Notes: generated by a model not told the origin, from the letters alone. Shown: positions 26,118 to 34,482, numbered from the stretch's first letter. The stretch is 64,000 bases of DNA from Guptibacillus hwajinpoensis (GCF_029277305.1 NZ_CP119526.1); one strand, 5' to 3'. Translations and numbers: made by a program.

Positions 26118-27053
26118 CTACATCACCTTTTTACTTCTGACTTCTTTCCCTGTTTTATCTTTAATCGCTTTAATGGTACCAGGTCCGTCAGAACGAGATA
26201 GCTCAACAATTCGTTCAAAAACACCAGAACGTATTAATTCTTGAATGCTTGGTCTGCGATACAAGTCTTCTAATGTATGACCATGTATAGTGACAACGAG
26301 TTGAATACCTGCATTAATCGCTTCAATAATTGCTTCACTATCCTCACGGCGTCCTATTTCATCAACTATGATAATATCTGGACTCATAGAGCGAATCATC
26401 ATCATCATTCCTTCCGCTTTAGGACAGGAATCTAGAACGTCTACACGATGACCAAGCCGATGTTGTGGAATTCCCTGCACACACCCTGCAATTTCAGATC
26501 GTTCATCTACAACTCCTATTTTTGATGACTGAATTCTTCTCATCTCATCTCCTTCGCCCATAATACGAGTTAAATCACGTAGCATAGTTGTTTTACCTGA
26601 TTGTGGTGGACCAAGAATGATCGTGTTCATCCACCCTCCTGCATAAAGATATGAGATAAGGGGTGTTGCTATGCCAAGCTTTTGCCTGGCAATTCTCACA
26701 TTGAAAGAGGCGATGTCTCTAATGGCTTTAACATGTCCATTCGTAGTAATGACTTTCCCAGCGAGCCCGACTCGATGACCCCCTTGAATTGTGACAAACC
26801 CTTTCTTCAACTCTTCTTCTAAGGCATATAACGAATATTGACTTAGTTTATTAATCATTTGCGTCGCATCATTTTTAGAGACATAGTACTCACTACCGTT
26901 TAAGAGAGGGAAAACGGGTTTACCGGCAATCATAATCTCGAGCGGACGATTAATGCGCATTCGAATTTCTTCCATCGATTCTTTATCCGTTCGAGAGAAT
27001 TCCTGAATAATTCTTTTCACACCTTCTGGCAGGAGACGAAGGATTTCCTCCAC
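26118..27053 (-). CDS. spoIIIAA: Stage III sporulation ATPase AA
   Basis: A 311-residue secretion-type ATPase that powers the SpoIIIA-SpoIIQ channel. It has Walker A GPPQSGKTTML and Walker B IIIVDEIGRRED. It begins with GTG at 27053, with a GGGGGG ribosome binding site 6 bases upstream, and heads an eight-gene operon on one strand. Confidence 0.95.
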   Translation of the reverse strand: MEEILRLLPEGVKRIIQEFSRTDKESMEEIRMRINRPLEIMIAGKPVFPLLNGSEYYVSKNDATQMINKLSQYSLYALEEELKKGFVTIQGGHRVGLAGKVITTNGHVKAIRDIASFNVRIARQKLGIATPLISYLYAGGWMNTIILGPPQSGKTTMLRDLTRIMGEGDEMRRIQSSKIGVVDERSEIAGCVQGIPQHRLGHRVDVLDSCPKAEGMMMMIRSMSPDIIIVDEIGRREDSEAIIEAINAGIQLVVTIHGHTLEDLYRRPSIQELIRSGVFERIVELSRSDGPGTIKAIKDKTGKEVRSKKVM

Positions 27054-27088
27054 ATATGTCCCCCCTTTCTATGCTTGTTTCTCCCTAC

Positions 27089-27119
27089 ACTAGTATTCCT
27101 GACCCATTCTGTTTATGTC
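27089..27119 (-). promoter_or_regulatory. Candidate SigE promoter of spoIIIA
   Basis: Minus strand: GACATAAAC (-35 region) and AATACTAGT (-10 region) separated by 13 bases. They resemble the SigE elements (CATA-type -35, CATACANT -10) only in part. Placement about 36 bases upstream of spoIIIAA fits the known mother-cell control of the operon. Confidence 0.4.
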
Positions 27120-27128
27120 TCAACTTAT

Positions 27129-27389
27129 TTATGAGAGCGTTCCGACAAGAATGAAAGCAACTCCTATCATTATCAGAAGAATTTTTCCAATTGATAAATC
27201 ACCTGCAAGACCGACTAACCCTGCTGTCATCGTGACTAGTAAGATAATTGGTCCTACTATAGCAAGAATGGCATTGATCATCATCGCGCTTTTAATGTCA
27301 TTCATAAGAAGGATAAGAATGGCAGCTGTAAGTTCAATGACGCCTGAAATAAGTCGAAGAACTCCCATAACTAGAACTGTATGAAGCAT
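27129..27389 (-). CDS. yqhV: DUF2619 membrane protein YqhV
   Basis: An 86-residue protein with three hydrophobic segments (about 4-27, 34-57 and 66-84). It matches the small YqhV family found next to spoIIIAA in Bacillus. Expression with sporulation genes is likely from position; function is unknown. Confidence 0.85.
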   Translation of the reverse strand: MLHTVLVMGVLRLISGVIELTAAILILLMNDIKSAMMINAILAIVGPIILLVTMTAGLVGLAGDLSIGKILLIMIGVAFILVGTLS

Positions 27390-27456
27390 CCTAAGCCTCC
27401 CCTGCCTGTTTGTACAACTTATGAACTAAGAGCTCATTTAAGAATGAACCTTTCCC

Positions 27457-27492
27457 ATAAAAAAACACCTGGCTTGTTTGGCCAGGTGTTCA
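27457..27492 (-). terminator. Terminator of the ABC-TetR operon
   Basis: Minus strand AACACCTGGC - CAAACAA - GCCAGGTGTT followed by TTTTTAT. It overlaps the end of the tetR-family gene and isolates it from yqhV. Confidence 0.9.
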
Positions 27493-28143
27493 TCTTGCTT
27501 TTACTCCATTCATAATAAATTGAATTGTCATTTCTATTTCTTCTTCTTCATTCCACTCATGCTCCGGCAAGAATATATAACGAGCCAAGAAAAAACCGAG
27601 AATAGATGAAATCGTGAGCCTTACTACTGAAGATGGTGGCATTTGAACTAGTTCATCTTTTTCCTGAAAATGACTCACGATATTTGCAAATCGTGCATAG
27701 AGATCTTTTGCGACATGTTCAATAAATTGCCCTCGAAGTTCTTCATGAAAGGGAATCTCTTGAACTAAGATTCTTACGATTGACAAATGCTTCTGTATAA
27801 ATGCCTGCCTGTTACGGACCATGGCTTCAAGAAACTCTTCGTAGAACTCATAATCTTTTTCTAATACCTTCTCAAGGTCTTTTACAATAAAAGGTGCAAC
27901 AAGATTCCCCATAACAGGTGTTACAATTGCTAATAGTAACTCTTTTTTCGTTTTGTAATGTCTAAAAATAGTCCCTTCCGCAACACCAGCACGTTTTGCA
28001 ATTTCACTTGTTGAAGAAGCTGCGAAGCCTTTTTCAGAGAACATCTCAATCGCTGCTTCAACGATTCTTTTCTGCTTATCAGTCAACTCTCCGGATTCTC
28101 CCCCAGTTAGAAGCGAATCGACTTTACTGTTATTCATTTTCAT
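27490..28143 (-). CDS. TetR/AcrR family regulator of the adjacent ABC exporter
   Basis: A 217-residue repressor with a TetR helix-turn-helix near residues 23-67 (KQKRIVEAAIEMFSEKGFAA, TSEIAKRAGVAEGTIFRHYK) and a divergent C-terminal ligand domain (IQKHLSIVRILVQEIPFHEE). It is the last gene of an ATPase-permease-tetR operon, 15 bases after the permease. Twin palindromes at the operon promoter are the likely operator, giving autoregulation. The inducer is unknown. Confidence 0.9.
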   Translation of the reverse strand: MKMNNSKVDSLLTGGESGELTDKQKRIVEAAIEMFSEKGFAASSTSEIAKRAGVAEGTIFRHYKTKKELLLAIVTPVMGNLVAPFIVKDLEKVLEKDYEFYEEFLEAMVRNRQAFIQKHLSIVRILVQEIPFHEELRGQFIEHVAKDLYARFANIVSHFQEKDELVQMPPSSVVRLTISSILGFFLARYIFLPEHEWNEEEEIEMTIQFIMNGVKAR

Positions 28144-28158
28144 CTTTTCCTCCTGGGA

Positions 28159-29178
28159 CTATATGCGTCGATGTTTTTTAAGTGCAATAATATTCAAGAT
28201 AATAAATAGCAGGGAGAAGCCAATTAAAACAACCACATCGACCCATATGTCTGATATTCCTTGTCCTTTAATCATAACATCCCGAAGAGCTTCGGCTCCA
28301 TAATAGAGAGGAGTTAACGGTCCGATCCAACTCAAGTAATCTGATATTGTATCAAGATTAAACAACCCTGAGAAAAACAGCTGCGGAACAACTACCAATG
28401 GAATGAATTGAATCATCTGTAATTCATTCTTTGCAAATGAAGATAGCAAAATACCTAGCGTTAATGCACTAAGGGCTAGCATTAGCGTTATTATAAGGAC
28501 ATAAAAGAAAGAACCCTCCATCTTCAAGTCGATGACATAAATACTATAAAGAGCTATAATAGCGGATTGAATCATCGTAAATAAGCCAAAACCAATCACG
28601 TATCCTAATACAAGCTCCCATCGTTTAATCGGGCTTGCAAGAAGACGGAGAAGAGTACCTTGGGTGCGTTCTCTTAAGAATGATACTCCTGCAATTAGGA
28701 AAACAAAGAAGAAGATAAAAAACCCTACTAGAACAGGACCAAAATGATCAAAGGTAGTCATCTCACTAGAACCATATACATACTGAATAGCCATATTGGC
28801 TTCCGTTTGTTCTGAACCCATACTTGACCTAATTCGCTCAACAATCGCTTTATTTATGGTTGGGTCGCTTCCTTCAAGGTGAATTTCATTTTCTGATCTA
28901 CCGAAGTTAAGGATCGCATCATAATCGTTTTCTTTTATTTCCCTTTTAACATCCTCCGTAGCCTCTAACTTAGTGACCGTTACATTATTCCCTTCAATTC
29001 TTTCAATCATTGCATTCGGCACATTTACTGCCCCTATTTTAAGCTTAAGTTCTTCTCCATTAAAAACAAGTGATAACATCGTTAACACAAGTATAGGCGC
29101 AATAATCATTAGAGCCATCGTTCGCTTATCATGAATAAACTGCCGTAAAATCCGAATAACTAATGCAAGTATTCTCAT
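28159..29178 (-). CDS. ABC-2 type transporter permease
   Basis: A 339-residue permease with an N-terminal membrane helix (about 17-37), a large extracytoplasmic loop (about 40-160) and five or six C-terminal helices beginning VGFFIFFFVFLIAGVSFLRE. The segment TLLRLLASPIKRWELVLGYV is typical of ABC-2 drug or natural-product exporters (YhhJ/NatB type). I chose ATG 29178, with GGGGGG 7 bases upstream, over an in-frame start at 29214 inside the ATPase gene. The substrate is unknown. Confidence 0.88.
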   Translation of the reverse strand: MRILALVIRILRQFIHDKRTMALMIIAPILVLTMLSLVFNGEELKLKIGAVNVPNAMIERIEGNNVTVTKLEATEDVKREIKENDYDAILNFGRSENEIHLEGSDPTINKAIVERIRSSMGSEQTEANMAIQYVYGSSEMTTFDHFGPVLVGFFIFFFVFLIAGVSFLRERTQGTLLRLLASPIKRWELVLGYVIGFGLFTMIQSAIIALYSIYVIDLKMEGSFFYVLIITLMLALSALTLGILLSSFAKNELQMIQFIPLVVVPQLFFSGLFNLDTISDYLSWIGPLTPLYYGAEALRDVMIKGQGISDIWVDVVVLIGFSLLFIILNIIALKKHRRI

Positions 29179-29182
29179 ATCA

Positions 29183-29893
29183 TTACCCCCCGTAAGTAAG
29201 AAAAGCTTGCTCAATAGTTGTGGTTTGCGTGTTTGTTTTTAATTGATCTGGTGATCCTACTGCAATTAATTTGCCTTCACGTATCAACCCTAATCTCGTA
29301 CAGCGATCAGCTTCATCCATAACATGGGTAGTAACAAGAATAAGAACACCTTTCTTTCGCAACTCTTCAAAGGTATCCCATATCTTTTGACGGAGCGCTG
29401 GATCGATTCCTACTGTTGGCTCATCAAGTAGAAGAATATCCGGATTATGCAGTAACGCAATGGCAAGAGACAGTCTTCTTTTCATCCCACCTGAATAAGC
29501 TTCTACTTTCTTATTGAGATGCTGTTCAAGGTCCACTAGCTTCATGACATCTTGAATTCGCTCTTTGCATTCAGCGCGTTTAACCCCACTAATGCTAGCA
29601 AAAAATTCTAAGTTTTCTTTAGCTGTTAACTCAACATATAGAGCATCCGATTGTGCCATATAACCAATTCGCTTCATCAATTTCAGATCTGGCATTCGTT
29701 CCTCAAAAACTTGAACACTTCCTTCTGTTGCTTCTTCAATACCGCAAAGAAGTTTAACTAATGTAGTCTTACCGGAACCAGAAGGTCCAAGAAGCCCAAA
29801 AATCTCCCCCCTTTGAAGCGAAAGTTCAATACCATCAAGAATAGTCGCTTTTCCATACCGTTTTGTTATACTCAATTGAATTGGATGGGAAAT
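29183..29893 (-). CDS. ABC transporter ATP-binding protein (unusual start codon)
   Basis: About 236 residues, with Walker A GPSGSGKTTL, Q-loop MAQSDALY, signature YSGGMKRRLSLA, Walker B ILLLDEPTVG and H-loop TTHVMDEA. It energises the downstream exporter. There is no ATG, GTG or nearby TTG behind the strong AGGAGG (29908-29903 on the minus strand). The in-frame codons are GTT, ATC (29896) and ATT (29893), with a stop TAG just before. ATT lies 9 bases from AGGAGG and gives a family-like N-terminus; the only TTG (29875) is 27 bases away. The start is therefore probably non-canonical. Confidence 0.85.
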   Translation of the reverse strand: MSHPIQLSITKRYGKATILDGIELSLQRGEIFGLLGPSGSGKTTLVKLLCGIEEATEGSVQVFEERMPDLKLMKRIGYMAQSDALYVELTAKENLEFFASISGVKRAECKERIQDVMKLVDLEQHLNKKVEAYSGGMKRRLSLAIALLHNPDILLLDEPTVGIDPALRQKIWDTFEELRKKGVLILVTTHVMDEADRCTRLGLIREGKLIAVGSPDQLKTNTQTTTIEQAFLTYGG

Positions 29894-29914
29894 GATAACC
29901 TACCTCCTTATGAA

Positions 29915-29930
29915 TGAGTGAGTACTCACT
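29915..29930. promoter_or_regulatory. TetR-type operator O1
   Basis: TGAGTGAGTACTCACT contains the perfect 14-base palindrome AGTGAGTACTCACT. It lies between the -10 element and the ribosome binding site of the ABC operon, where repressor binding would block the polymerase. Confidence 0.75.
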
Positions 29931-29934
29931 TTTA

Positions 29935-29963
29935 ATATTAATTTCATCACCTACATTTGTAAA
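29935..29963 (-). promoter_or_regulatory. SigA promoter of the ABC-TetR operon
   Basis: Minus strand -35 TTTACA (29963-29958), 17-base spacer, -10 TAATAT (29940-29935). It is bracketed by operators O1 and O2. Confidence 0.7.
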
Positions 29964-29978
29964 GTGAGTAATCACTCA
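29963..29978. promoter_or_regulatory. TetR-type operator O2
   Basis: AGTGAGTAATCACTCA is the inverted copy of O1 with a single mismatch; centres are 48 bases apart. It abuts the -35 element. Confidence 0.75.
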
Positions 29979-29992
29979 TTTAAGTATTAAAT

Positions 29993-30106
29993 AAAAGCTC
30001 TTTTCTAAAAGATTGTTGCTTTGGAAAAAATTTAAAAAACCACACTTAGCTAATTGGAGCGGAAATTGACCCACTCTTTCAGCAACAATGTATACGAAAA
30101 GAGCCT
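29993..30106 (-). repeat. Dispersed repeat family 1, copy A (core-deleted)
   Basis: A 114-base element with inverted ends: AAAAGCTCTTTTCTAAAAGATTG on the left side pairs with CAACAATGTATACGAAAAGAGCC on the right (segments given loosely). Read on the minus strand it aligns with 61811-61924, sharing ATTTCCGCTCCAAT and GTGTGGTTTTTT. It lacks the GC-rich core of the copies at 59585 and 63573. It lies beside the ABC-TetR operon. Confidence 0.75.
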
Positions 30107-30110
30107 AAAT

Positions 30111-30137
30111 AAAAAAACCGCTCGAAATGAGCGGTTT
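30111..30137 (-). terminator. Terminator of efp
   Basis: Minus strand AAACCGCTC - ATTTC - GAGCGGTTT followed by TTTT, 12 bases past the efp stop codon. Confidence 0.88.
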
Positions 30138-30148
30138 AAACGTTCTTA

Positions 30149-30706
30149 CTATCCACGGGAAACATATTCCCCTTTTGAAGTATCAATAATTAGTACGTCA
30201 CCTTGATTAACGAAAAATGGCACTTGAACAGTTAATCCAGTTTCAACAGTCGCTGGCTTCGTTCCACCTGAAGCAGTATCGCCTTTAATTCCTGGCTCGG
30301 TTTCAGTTACAAGAAGTTCAACCGTGTTAGGGAGTTCAACACCAATCGTTTCCTCACCATACGTACGAATCGAAATTTCCATATTTTCTTTCAAAAACTT
30401 TAACTCATATTCGATTTGCTCCGCAGGGAGTTCAACTTGTTCGTACGAGCTTGTATCCATAAACGTATGCATATCTCCACTTGCGTAAAGATACTGCATT
30501 TTACGATTTTCGATATGAGCCTTTGCTACTTTTTCTCCTGCTCGGAACGTTTTTTCTTGAATGCCGCCAGTTCGAAGATTACGTAGCTTCGTTCTTACGA
30601 ATGCAGCTCCTTTACCAGGCTTAACATGCTGGAAGTCCATAACTGTCCAGATGCCGTTTTCTACTTCAATTGTTAGTCCTGTTTTAAGATCGTTAACAGA
30701 TATCAT
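30149..30706 (-). CDS. efp: Translation elongation factor P
   Basis: A 185-residue EF-P that relieves ribosome stalling at polyproline. The three-domain protein starts MISVNDLKTGL and has the tip loop HVKPGKGAAFVR with Lys32, the residue modified in Bacillus. The C-terminus has the GDTASGGTKPATVETG signature. It follows the peptidase gene by 18 bases. Confidence 0.97.
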   Translation of the reverse strand: MISVNDLKTGLTIEVENGIWTVMDFQHVKPGKGAAFVRTKLRNLRTGGIQEKTFRAGEKVAKAHIENRKMQYLYASGDMHTFMDTSSYEQVELPAEQIEYELKFLKENMEISIRTYGEETIGVELPNTVELLVTETEPGIKGDTASGGTKPATVETGLTVQVPFFVNQGDVLIIDTSKGEYVSRG

Positions 30707-30724
30707 AGGTAGTCCCCCTCTTTA

Positions 30725-31792
30725 TTATTCGCCGAGGATCAGCAATTCCTTAGTGGAATGAGATAGCTTTTCGTTTCCTGACTCGGTGATTACAGTATCA
30801 TCTTCAATTCTAACGCCGCCTTTACCAGACAAGTAAATGCCTGGTTCTACGGTTACGACCATTCCTGGCTCGAGCACGGTATCTGATTTCGCAGAAAGAC
30901 CAGGACCCTCATGGACTTCGAGTCCAATACCGTGACCAAGTGAGTGGCCGAAGAAATCTCCAAAACCATTCGCAGCAATATGATCACGAGAAATGGCGTC
31001 TGCTTCTTTCCCGCTCATTCCTGGTTTAATTTGCTCCATCGCTTTTAGCTGAGCTTCAAGAACTGTGTGATATACACCCTTCAGTTCTTCTCCTGGATCT
31101 CCAACAGCTACTGTACGAGTAATGTCAGAGCAGTATCCTTTGTAGTAAGCACCAAAATCAAGGGTAATCAGTTCATTCTTTGCAATAACCTTATCACTCG
31201 CAACACCGTGTGGTAGTGCTGAGCGAATACCCGACGCAACTATAATATCAAAAGAAGATGATGTAGCGCCATTTTTTCTCATAAAGAATTCTAGTTCATT
31301 CGAAACATCGAGTTCTGTTATACCAGTTCGAATGTAGCTTGTGATATGTTGGAAAGCTGCATCTGCAATTTCAGTTGCTTCCTTCAAAACCTTTAATTCA
31401 TTCGAATCTTTAAACATGCGTTGCTTCTCAAGTAATCCACTGATTGGAATCAGTGTTCCCTCAACTTTGCTTTCATACGCTTTAAAAATCTGATATGTAA
31501 GCTGCGTTTCTTCAAAACCAAGCTTCTTAACACCTAGTTGATTTGCAACTTTTGCAACTTCATCCACTATAGGACCTTTGTGCTGAATGATGTCAAAGCC
31601 TTTCGCCTGCTCCTCTGCTTGATCCATGTAACGGAAGTCTGTAACAAACTTTGCTTCCTTCTCTGTTATAAGAACTACACCAGAACTGCCTGTAAAATGA
31701 GAAATGTACCTGCGGTTGCTTGTAGAAGTAATTAACATTGCATCAATATCATATTCTTTAAATGACTGACGTAGTTTCTCAATACGCTCCAT
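30725..31792 (-). CDS. Xaa-Pro aminopeptidase/dipeptidase (YqhT)
   Basis: A 355-residue M24 metallopeptidase that cleaves X-Pro bonds. The N-terminal creatinase-like domain (1-125) precedes a pita-bread domain with metal ligands in LDFGAYYKGYCSDITR, GHSLGHGIGLEVHEGP, TVEPGIY and VRIEDDTV. Its place before efp, with aroQ upstream, is the conserved Bacillus order. Confidence 0.92.
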   Translation of the reverse strand: MERIEKLRQSFKEYDIDAMLITSTSNRRYISHFTGSSGVVLITEKEAKFVTDFRYMDQAEEQAKGFDIIQHKGPIVDEVAKVANQLGVKKLGFEETQLTYQIFKAYESKVEGTLIPISGLLEKQRMFKDSNELKVLKEATEIADAAFQHITSYIRTGITELDVSNELEFFMRKNGATSSSFDIIVASGIRSALPHGVASDKVIAKNELITLDFGAYYKGYCSDITRTVAVGDPGEELKGVYHTVLEAQLKAMEQIKPGMSGKEADAISRDHIAANGFGDFFGHSLGHGIGLEVHEGPGLSAKSDTVLEPGMVVTVEPGIYLSGKGGVRIEDDTVITESGNEKLSHSTKELLILGE

Positions 31793-31812
31793 TTATTCGT
31801 CCTCCTTCTGGA

Positions 31813-32232
31813 TTATAGAAATGACCTTAGAGCTAGCTCATACCCTTGTGTTCCAAACCCTACGATTTGTCCTTTTGTAACTGGTGAAATGACAGATGTA
31901 TGTCGGAATGGTTCACGGCTATGTACATTTGAAATATGTACCTCAACGACTTGGACAGACACACTAGCAATTGCATCGCGAATCGCATAACTATAATGAG
32001 TAAAAGCACCAGGATTAATAACGATACCCGCTGCATCCTCTGCTTCATGGATCCAATCGATTAAATCACCTTCATGATTTGATTGTCGAAATACAATCGA
32101 GATCTCATTTTCATTCGCTACTTCAGCTAATCGAAGTTCAACCGTTTCGAGGGTTTCCCTTCCATATATCCCTGGCTCGCGTTTGCCAAGCCTATTTAAA
32201 TTCGGTCCGTTAAGCACATAGAAAGTTTTCAT
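31813..32232 (-). CDS. aroQ: Type II 3-dehydroquinate dehydratase
   Basis: A 139-residue shikimate-pathway enzyme. It has GPNLNRLGKREPGIYG at the N-terminus with the catalytic Tyr, NPGAFTHYSYAIRDAI, and HISNVHSREPFRHTSV with the catalytic His. ATG 32232 has AAGGGGACAGGG before it; the frame to 32250 is not needed. It lies 20 bases before the peptidase gene. Confidence 0.95.
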   Translation of the reverse strand: MKTFYVLNGPNLNRLGKREPGIYGRETLETVELRLAEVANENEISIVFRQSNHEGDLIDWIHEAEDAAGIVINPGAFTHYSYAIRDAIASVSVQVVEVHISNVHSREPFRHTSVISPVTKGQIVGFGTQGYELALRSFL

Positions 32233-32291
32233 CCCTGTCCCCTTTACCATGACTTATTCTAAAAATGATCGCGATTGTCCTTATATCGTTC

Positions 32292-32323
32292 AAAAAAAAA
32301 AGAGAATGTTCCATGAACATTCT
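32292..32323 (-). terminator. Terminator of yqhR
   Basis: Minus strand AGAATGTTC - ATG - GAACATTCT followed by a nine-base T-run after two bases. It isolates yqhR from aroQ. Confidence 0.88.
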
Positions 32324-32332
32324 ACCATAGCT

Positions 32333-32863
32333 TCATTTGTTTGAATAGGATGTGCTATCCCGCTGGTTTTCATGATATTCGAACGAAATTGAATAACCAA
32401 TAAATACTCCATACAATAGATATAGACAGAGAGTAGTAATCATTGTATTTTTATCAAGCTTCATAATTGAAGGAAGTTCTGGAAACATCGGATTTAGTAA
32501 ATAGAAAACAATTACCCAAAGAACTAGACCATATCCAATTCCAGCAAGCATATTATTGATTTTCACAAGCGTTACCTTGTAAAGAAATGCTACAAGAATT
32601 GAAACGAGACCGATTGCCAATATACCAATCCACTGGCCAAGTTGTTCATTCTTCCACTCTCCAAGTGCCCATGGTGATAGTATAAGTGATGGAGGTACTT
32701 TCGTGAACTTAAAAAGGTATGTTAAGTACCCTATCAAACTCCAGAACACCCCTCCCACAACACCTATAGTGACAACTTTTGATGTGAAAGTAAGAGGTTG
32801 TTCTTTCTTATCTTGCTCCAGTTGCTCTTGATCGTTTTGATCCTGTTGTGTCTCTTTTTCCAT
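32333..32863 (-). CDS. yqhR: Conserved membrane protein YqhR
   Basis: A 176-residue protein with an acidic, Gln-rich N-terminus (QQDQNDQEQLEQDKKEQP) and about four membrane segments (near 30-52, 78-98, 105-128 and 145-165). ATG 32863 has GAGGTG 6 bases upstream; the longer start at 32893 lacks support. It is divergent from yqhQ. Function unknown. Confidence 0.82.
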   Translation of the reverse strand: MEKETQQDQNDQEQLEQDKKEQPLTFTSKVVTIGVVGGVFWSLIGYLTYLFKFTKVPPSLILSPWALGEWKNEQLGQWIGILAIGLVSILVAFLYKVTLVKINNMLAGIGYGLVLWVIVFYLLNPMFPELPSIMKLDKNTMITTLCLYLLYGVFIGYSISFEYHENQRDSTSYSNK

Positions 32864-33005
32864 ATCATTCACCTCACGGCATAGCTTCTCCAAATTATTT
32901 GTGAATTATTTATTACAAAATGACATGTTGAAAAGATTAAAATACATTTTGTTGGGGAAAATGATTATTAGAATCTCTTACCTAGAGGTTTTTGACTATA
33001 TCTTG

Positions 33006-33064
33006 TAGAATGTAAGTTAAGTACATTAGCATTTGCTAGAATATCGTTATACATTCTACTTAAC
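33006..33064 (+). promoter_or_regulatory. Interleaved inverted repeats in the yqhQ upstream region
   Basis: TAGAATGTA (33006-33014) is repeated inverted as TACATTCTA (33050-33058), and GTTAAGTA (33016-33023) as TACTTAAC (33057-33064). The two pairings cross and share two bases. TGCTAGAAT near 33034-33042 looks like an extended -10. Regulatory meaning is inferred. Confidence 0.35.
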
Positions 33065-33085
33065 ATTATAGGTTGGTGAGAGATA

Positions 33086-34033
33086 TTGTCAGATACAAAC
33101 AAGCCTGCATATGGTGGGCAAGCAGTTGTTGAAGGTGTGATGTTTCAAGGAAAGCATACATCTGTAACTGCTATACGGCGAAAGGACGATTCAATTGATT
33201 ATCTAGAAGTCCCTAAGCAGCCGAAACCAATACGAACAAAACTCAAGAAAATTCCTTTTATCCGTGGTGTAGTCGCTATTATTGATGCTAGTGGAAATGG
33301 CACTAAGCATTTAAATTTCTCAACTGAGCGCTATGATGTCGATCCATCTGAAGATGAAGAAGTACTAGGTAAAGAAGAACCTTCTAAGCTTACTTTGCTA
33401 TTAGGTGCCGCAGCAATAGGGGTTATCTCCTTTGCATTTGTGAAAACAATCTTTACACTTTTACCCGCACTAGCTGCTGCTTCATTGGAATTTATCTTCC
33501 CAGGGCATGTCGTGCAGAACCTCATTGAAGGATTTATCAAACTCGTTCTTCTCCTAGGTTATATTTACTTCATCTCGTTGACCCCCATTGTTAAGCGAGT
33601 GTTCCAATACCATGGAGCAGAGCATAAAGTGATTAATGCCTATGAAGCTGGTCTTCCCATTACAATTGAAAATGTTCAGAAACAATCTCGCTTGCACTAC
33701 AGATGTGGTAGTAGTTTCATCTTATTTACTGTTGTAATTGGGGTATTTATATACCTGTTAGTACCTACAGATCCTTTATGGGTAAGGTTAGTTTATCGTG
33801 TTGTTCTTATTCCTGTTGTACTAGGAGTCTCATTCGAAGTACTGCAGTTAACAAACAAATTAAGAAATGTACCTATTCTAAAAGTACTTGGTTATCCTGG
33901 TCTTTGGGTCCAGTTACTCACAACTAAGAACCCTGATGACAAGCAAGTTGATGTGGCAATCCATTCATTTAACGAATTGCTTTCTCGCGATAAAATACGA
34001 GAGGAAGATGATTCAAACACTAAAGTTGTTTAA
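33086..34033 (+). CDS. yqhQ: DUF1385 membrane protein YqhQ
   Basis: A 315-residue protein starting at TTG with GGTGAG 6 bases upstream. It begins PAYGGQAVVEGVMFQGKH, the family signature, and has about five hydrophobic segments between residues 105 and 270. The conserved centre is YHGAEHKVINAYEAG, followed by SRLHYRCGSSF. Metal binding is suggested by the conserved His/Cys, as an inference only. Homologues are widespread in Gram-positives; role not established. Confidence 0.88.
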   Translation: MSDTNKPAYGGQAVVEGVMFQGKHTSVTAIRRKDDSIDYLEVPKQPKPIRTKLKKIPFIRGVVAIIDASGNGTKHLNFSTERYDVDPSEDEEVLGKEEPSKLTLLLGAAAIGVISFAFVKTIFTLLPALAAASLEFIFPGHVVQNLIEGFIKLVLLLGYIYFISLTPIVKRVFQYHGAEHKVINAYEAGLPITIENVQKQSRLHYRCGSSFILFTVVIGVFIYLLVPTDPLWVRLVYRVVLIPVVLGVSFEVLQLTNKLRNVPILKVLGYPGLWVQLLTTKNPDDKQVDVAIHSFNELLSRDKIREEDDSNTKVV

Positions 34034-34055
34034 TGACGAACAGGAGGTGAATCAT

Positions 34056-34445
34056 TTGTCGCGCCGTGTTGTTCAACCTCTGATTTATATGGTTATTGGT
34101 CTTGCTGCTCTCGGTTTCATTTGGAAACTGTTCACAGATCCAATGGGTCTTTTCACACAGCTATTGATTACCGCCGCGATTGCTGCTCTTGTCATTTTCC
34201 TTGTTAGGAAGTTCATGACAAAGAGAATGGGGAAACAATCAACGTCCTATCAAAAAGCCGCAAAGCAATCATCCAAAATGCAGAAAAAGAAAAGTGCACC
34301 ACGTAGAAATGCGCCTCACCTGCGCGTTATACCATCTAAACGACTCATGCCTAAAAAACGATCTTTGCAAGACGATAAAAAGCAAAATCCCTTTACAGTC
34401 ATTGAAGGCCGCAAAGGGAAAAAGAAAAACAGAGCTCTATTTTAG
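34056..34445 (+). CDS. yqhP: SA1360/YqhP family membrane protein
   Basis: A 129-residue protein that starts at TTG 34056 with a perfect AGGAGG eight bases upstream. Two hydrophobic segments (about 8-22 and 31-49) are followed by a very basic tail (KQSSKMQKKKSAPRR, KPKKRS-like) of some 75 residues. An open frame continues upstream inside yqhQ but lacks a start signal. Function unknown; the basic tail could bind nucleic acid (inference). Confidence 0.78.
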   Translation: MSRRVVQPLIYMVIGLAALGFIWKLFTDPMGLFTQLLITAAIAALVIFLVRKFMTKRMGKQSTSYQKAAKQSSKMQKKKSAPRRNAPHLRVIPSKRLMPKKRSLQDDKKQNPFTVIEGRKGKKKNRALF

Positions 34446-34482
34446 AAGAACGCTAGCTGACTCCATTCAGCTAGCGTTTTTA
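34446..34482. terminator. Terminator shared by yqhP and the patatin gene
   Basis: AACGCTAGCTGA - CTCCAT - TCAGCTAGCGTT followed by TTTAT on the plus strand. It ends yqhP and lies at the 3' end of the convergent lipase gene. Confidence 0.88.
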
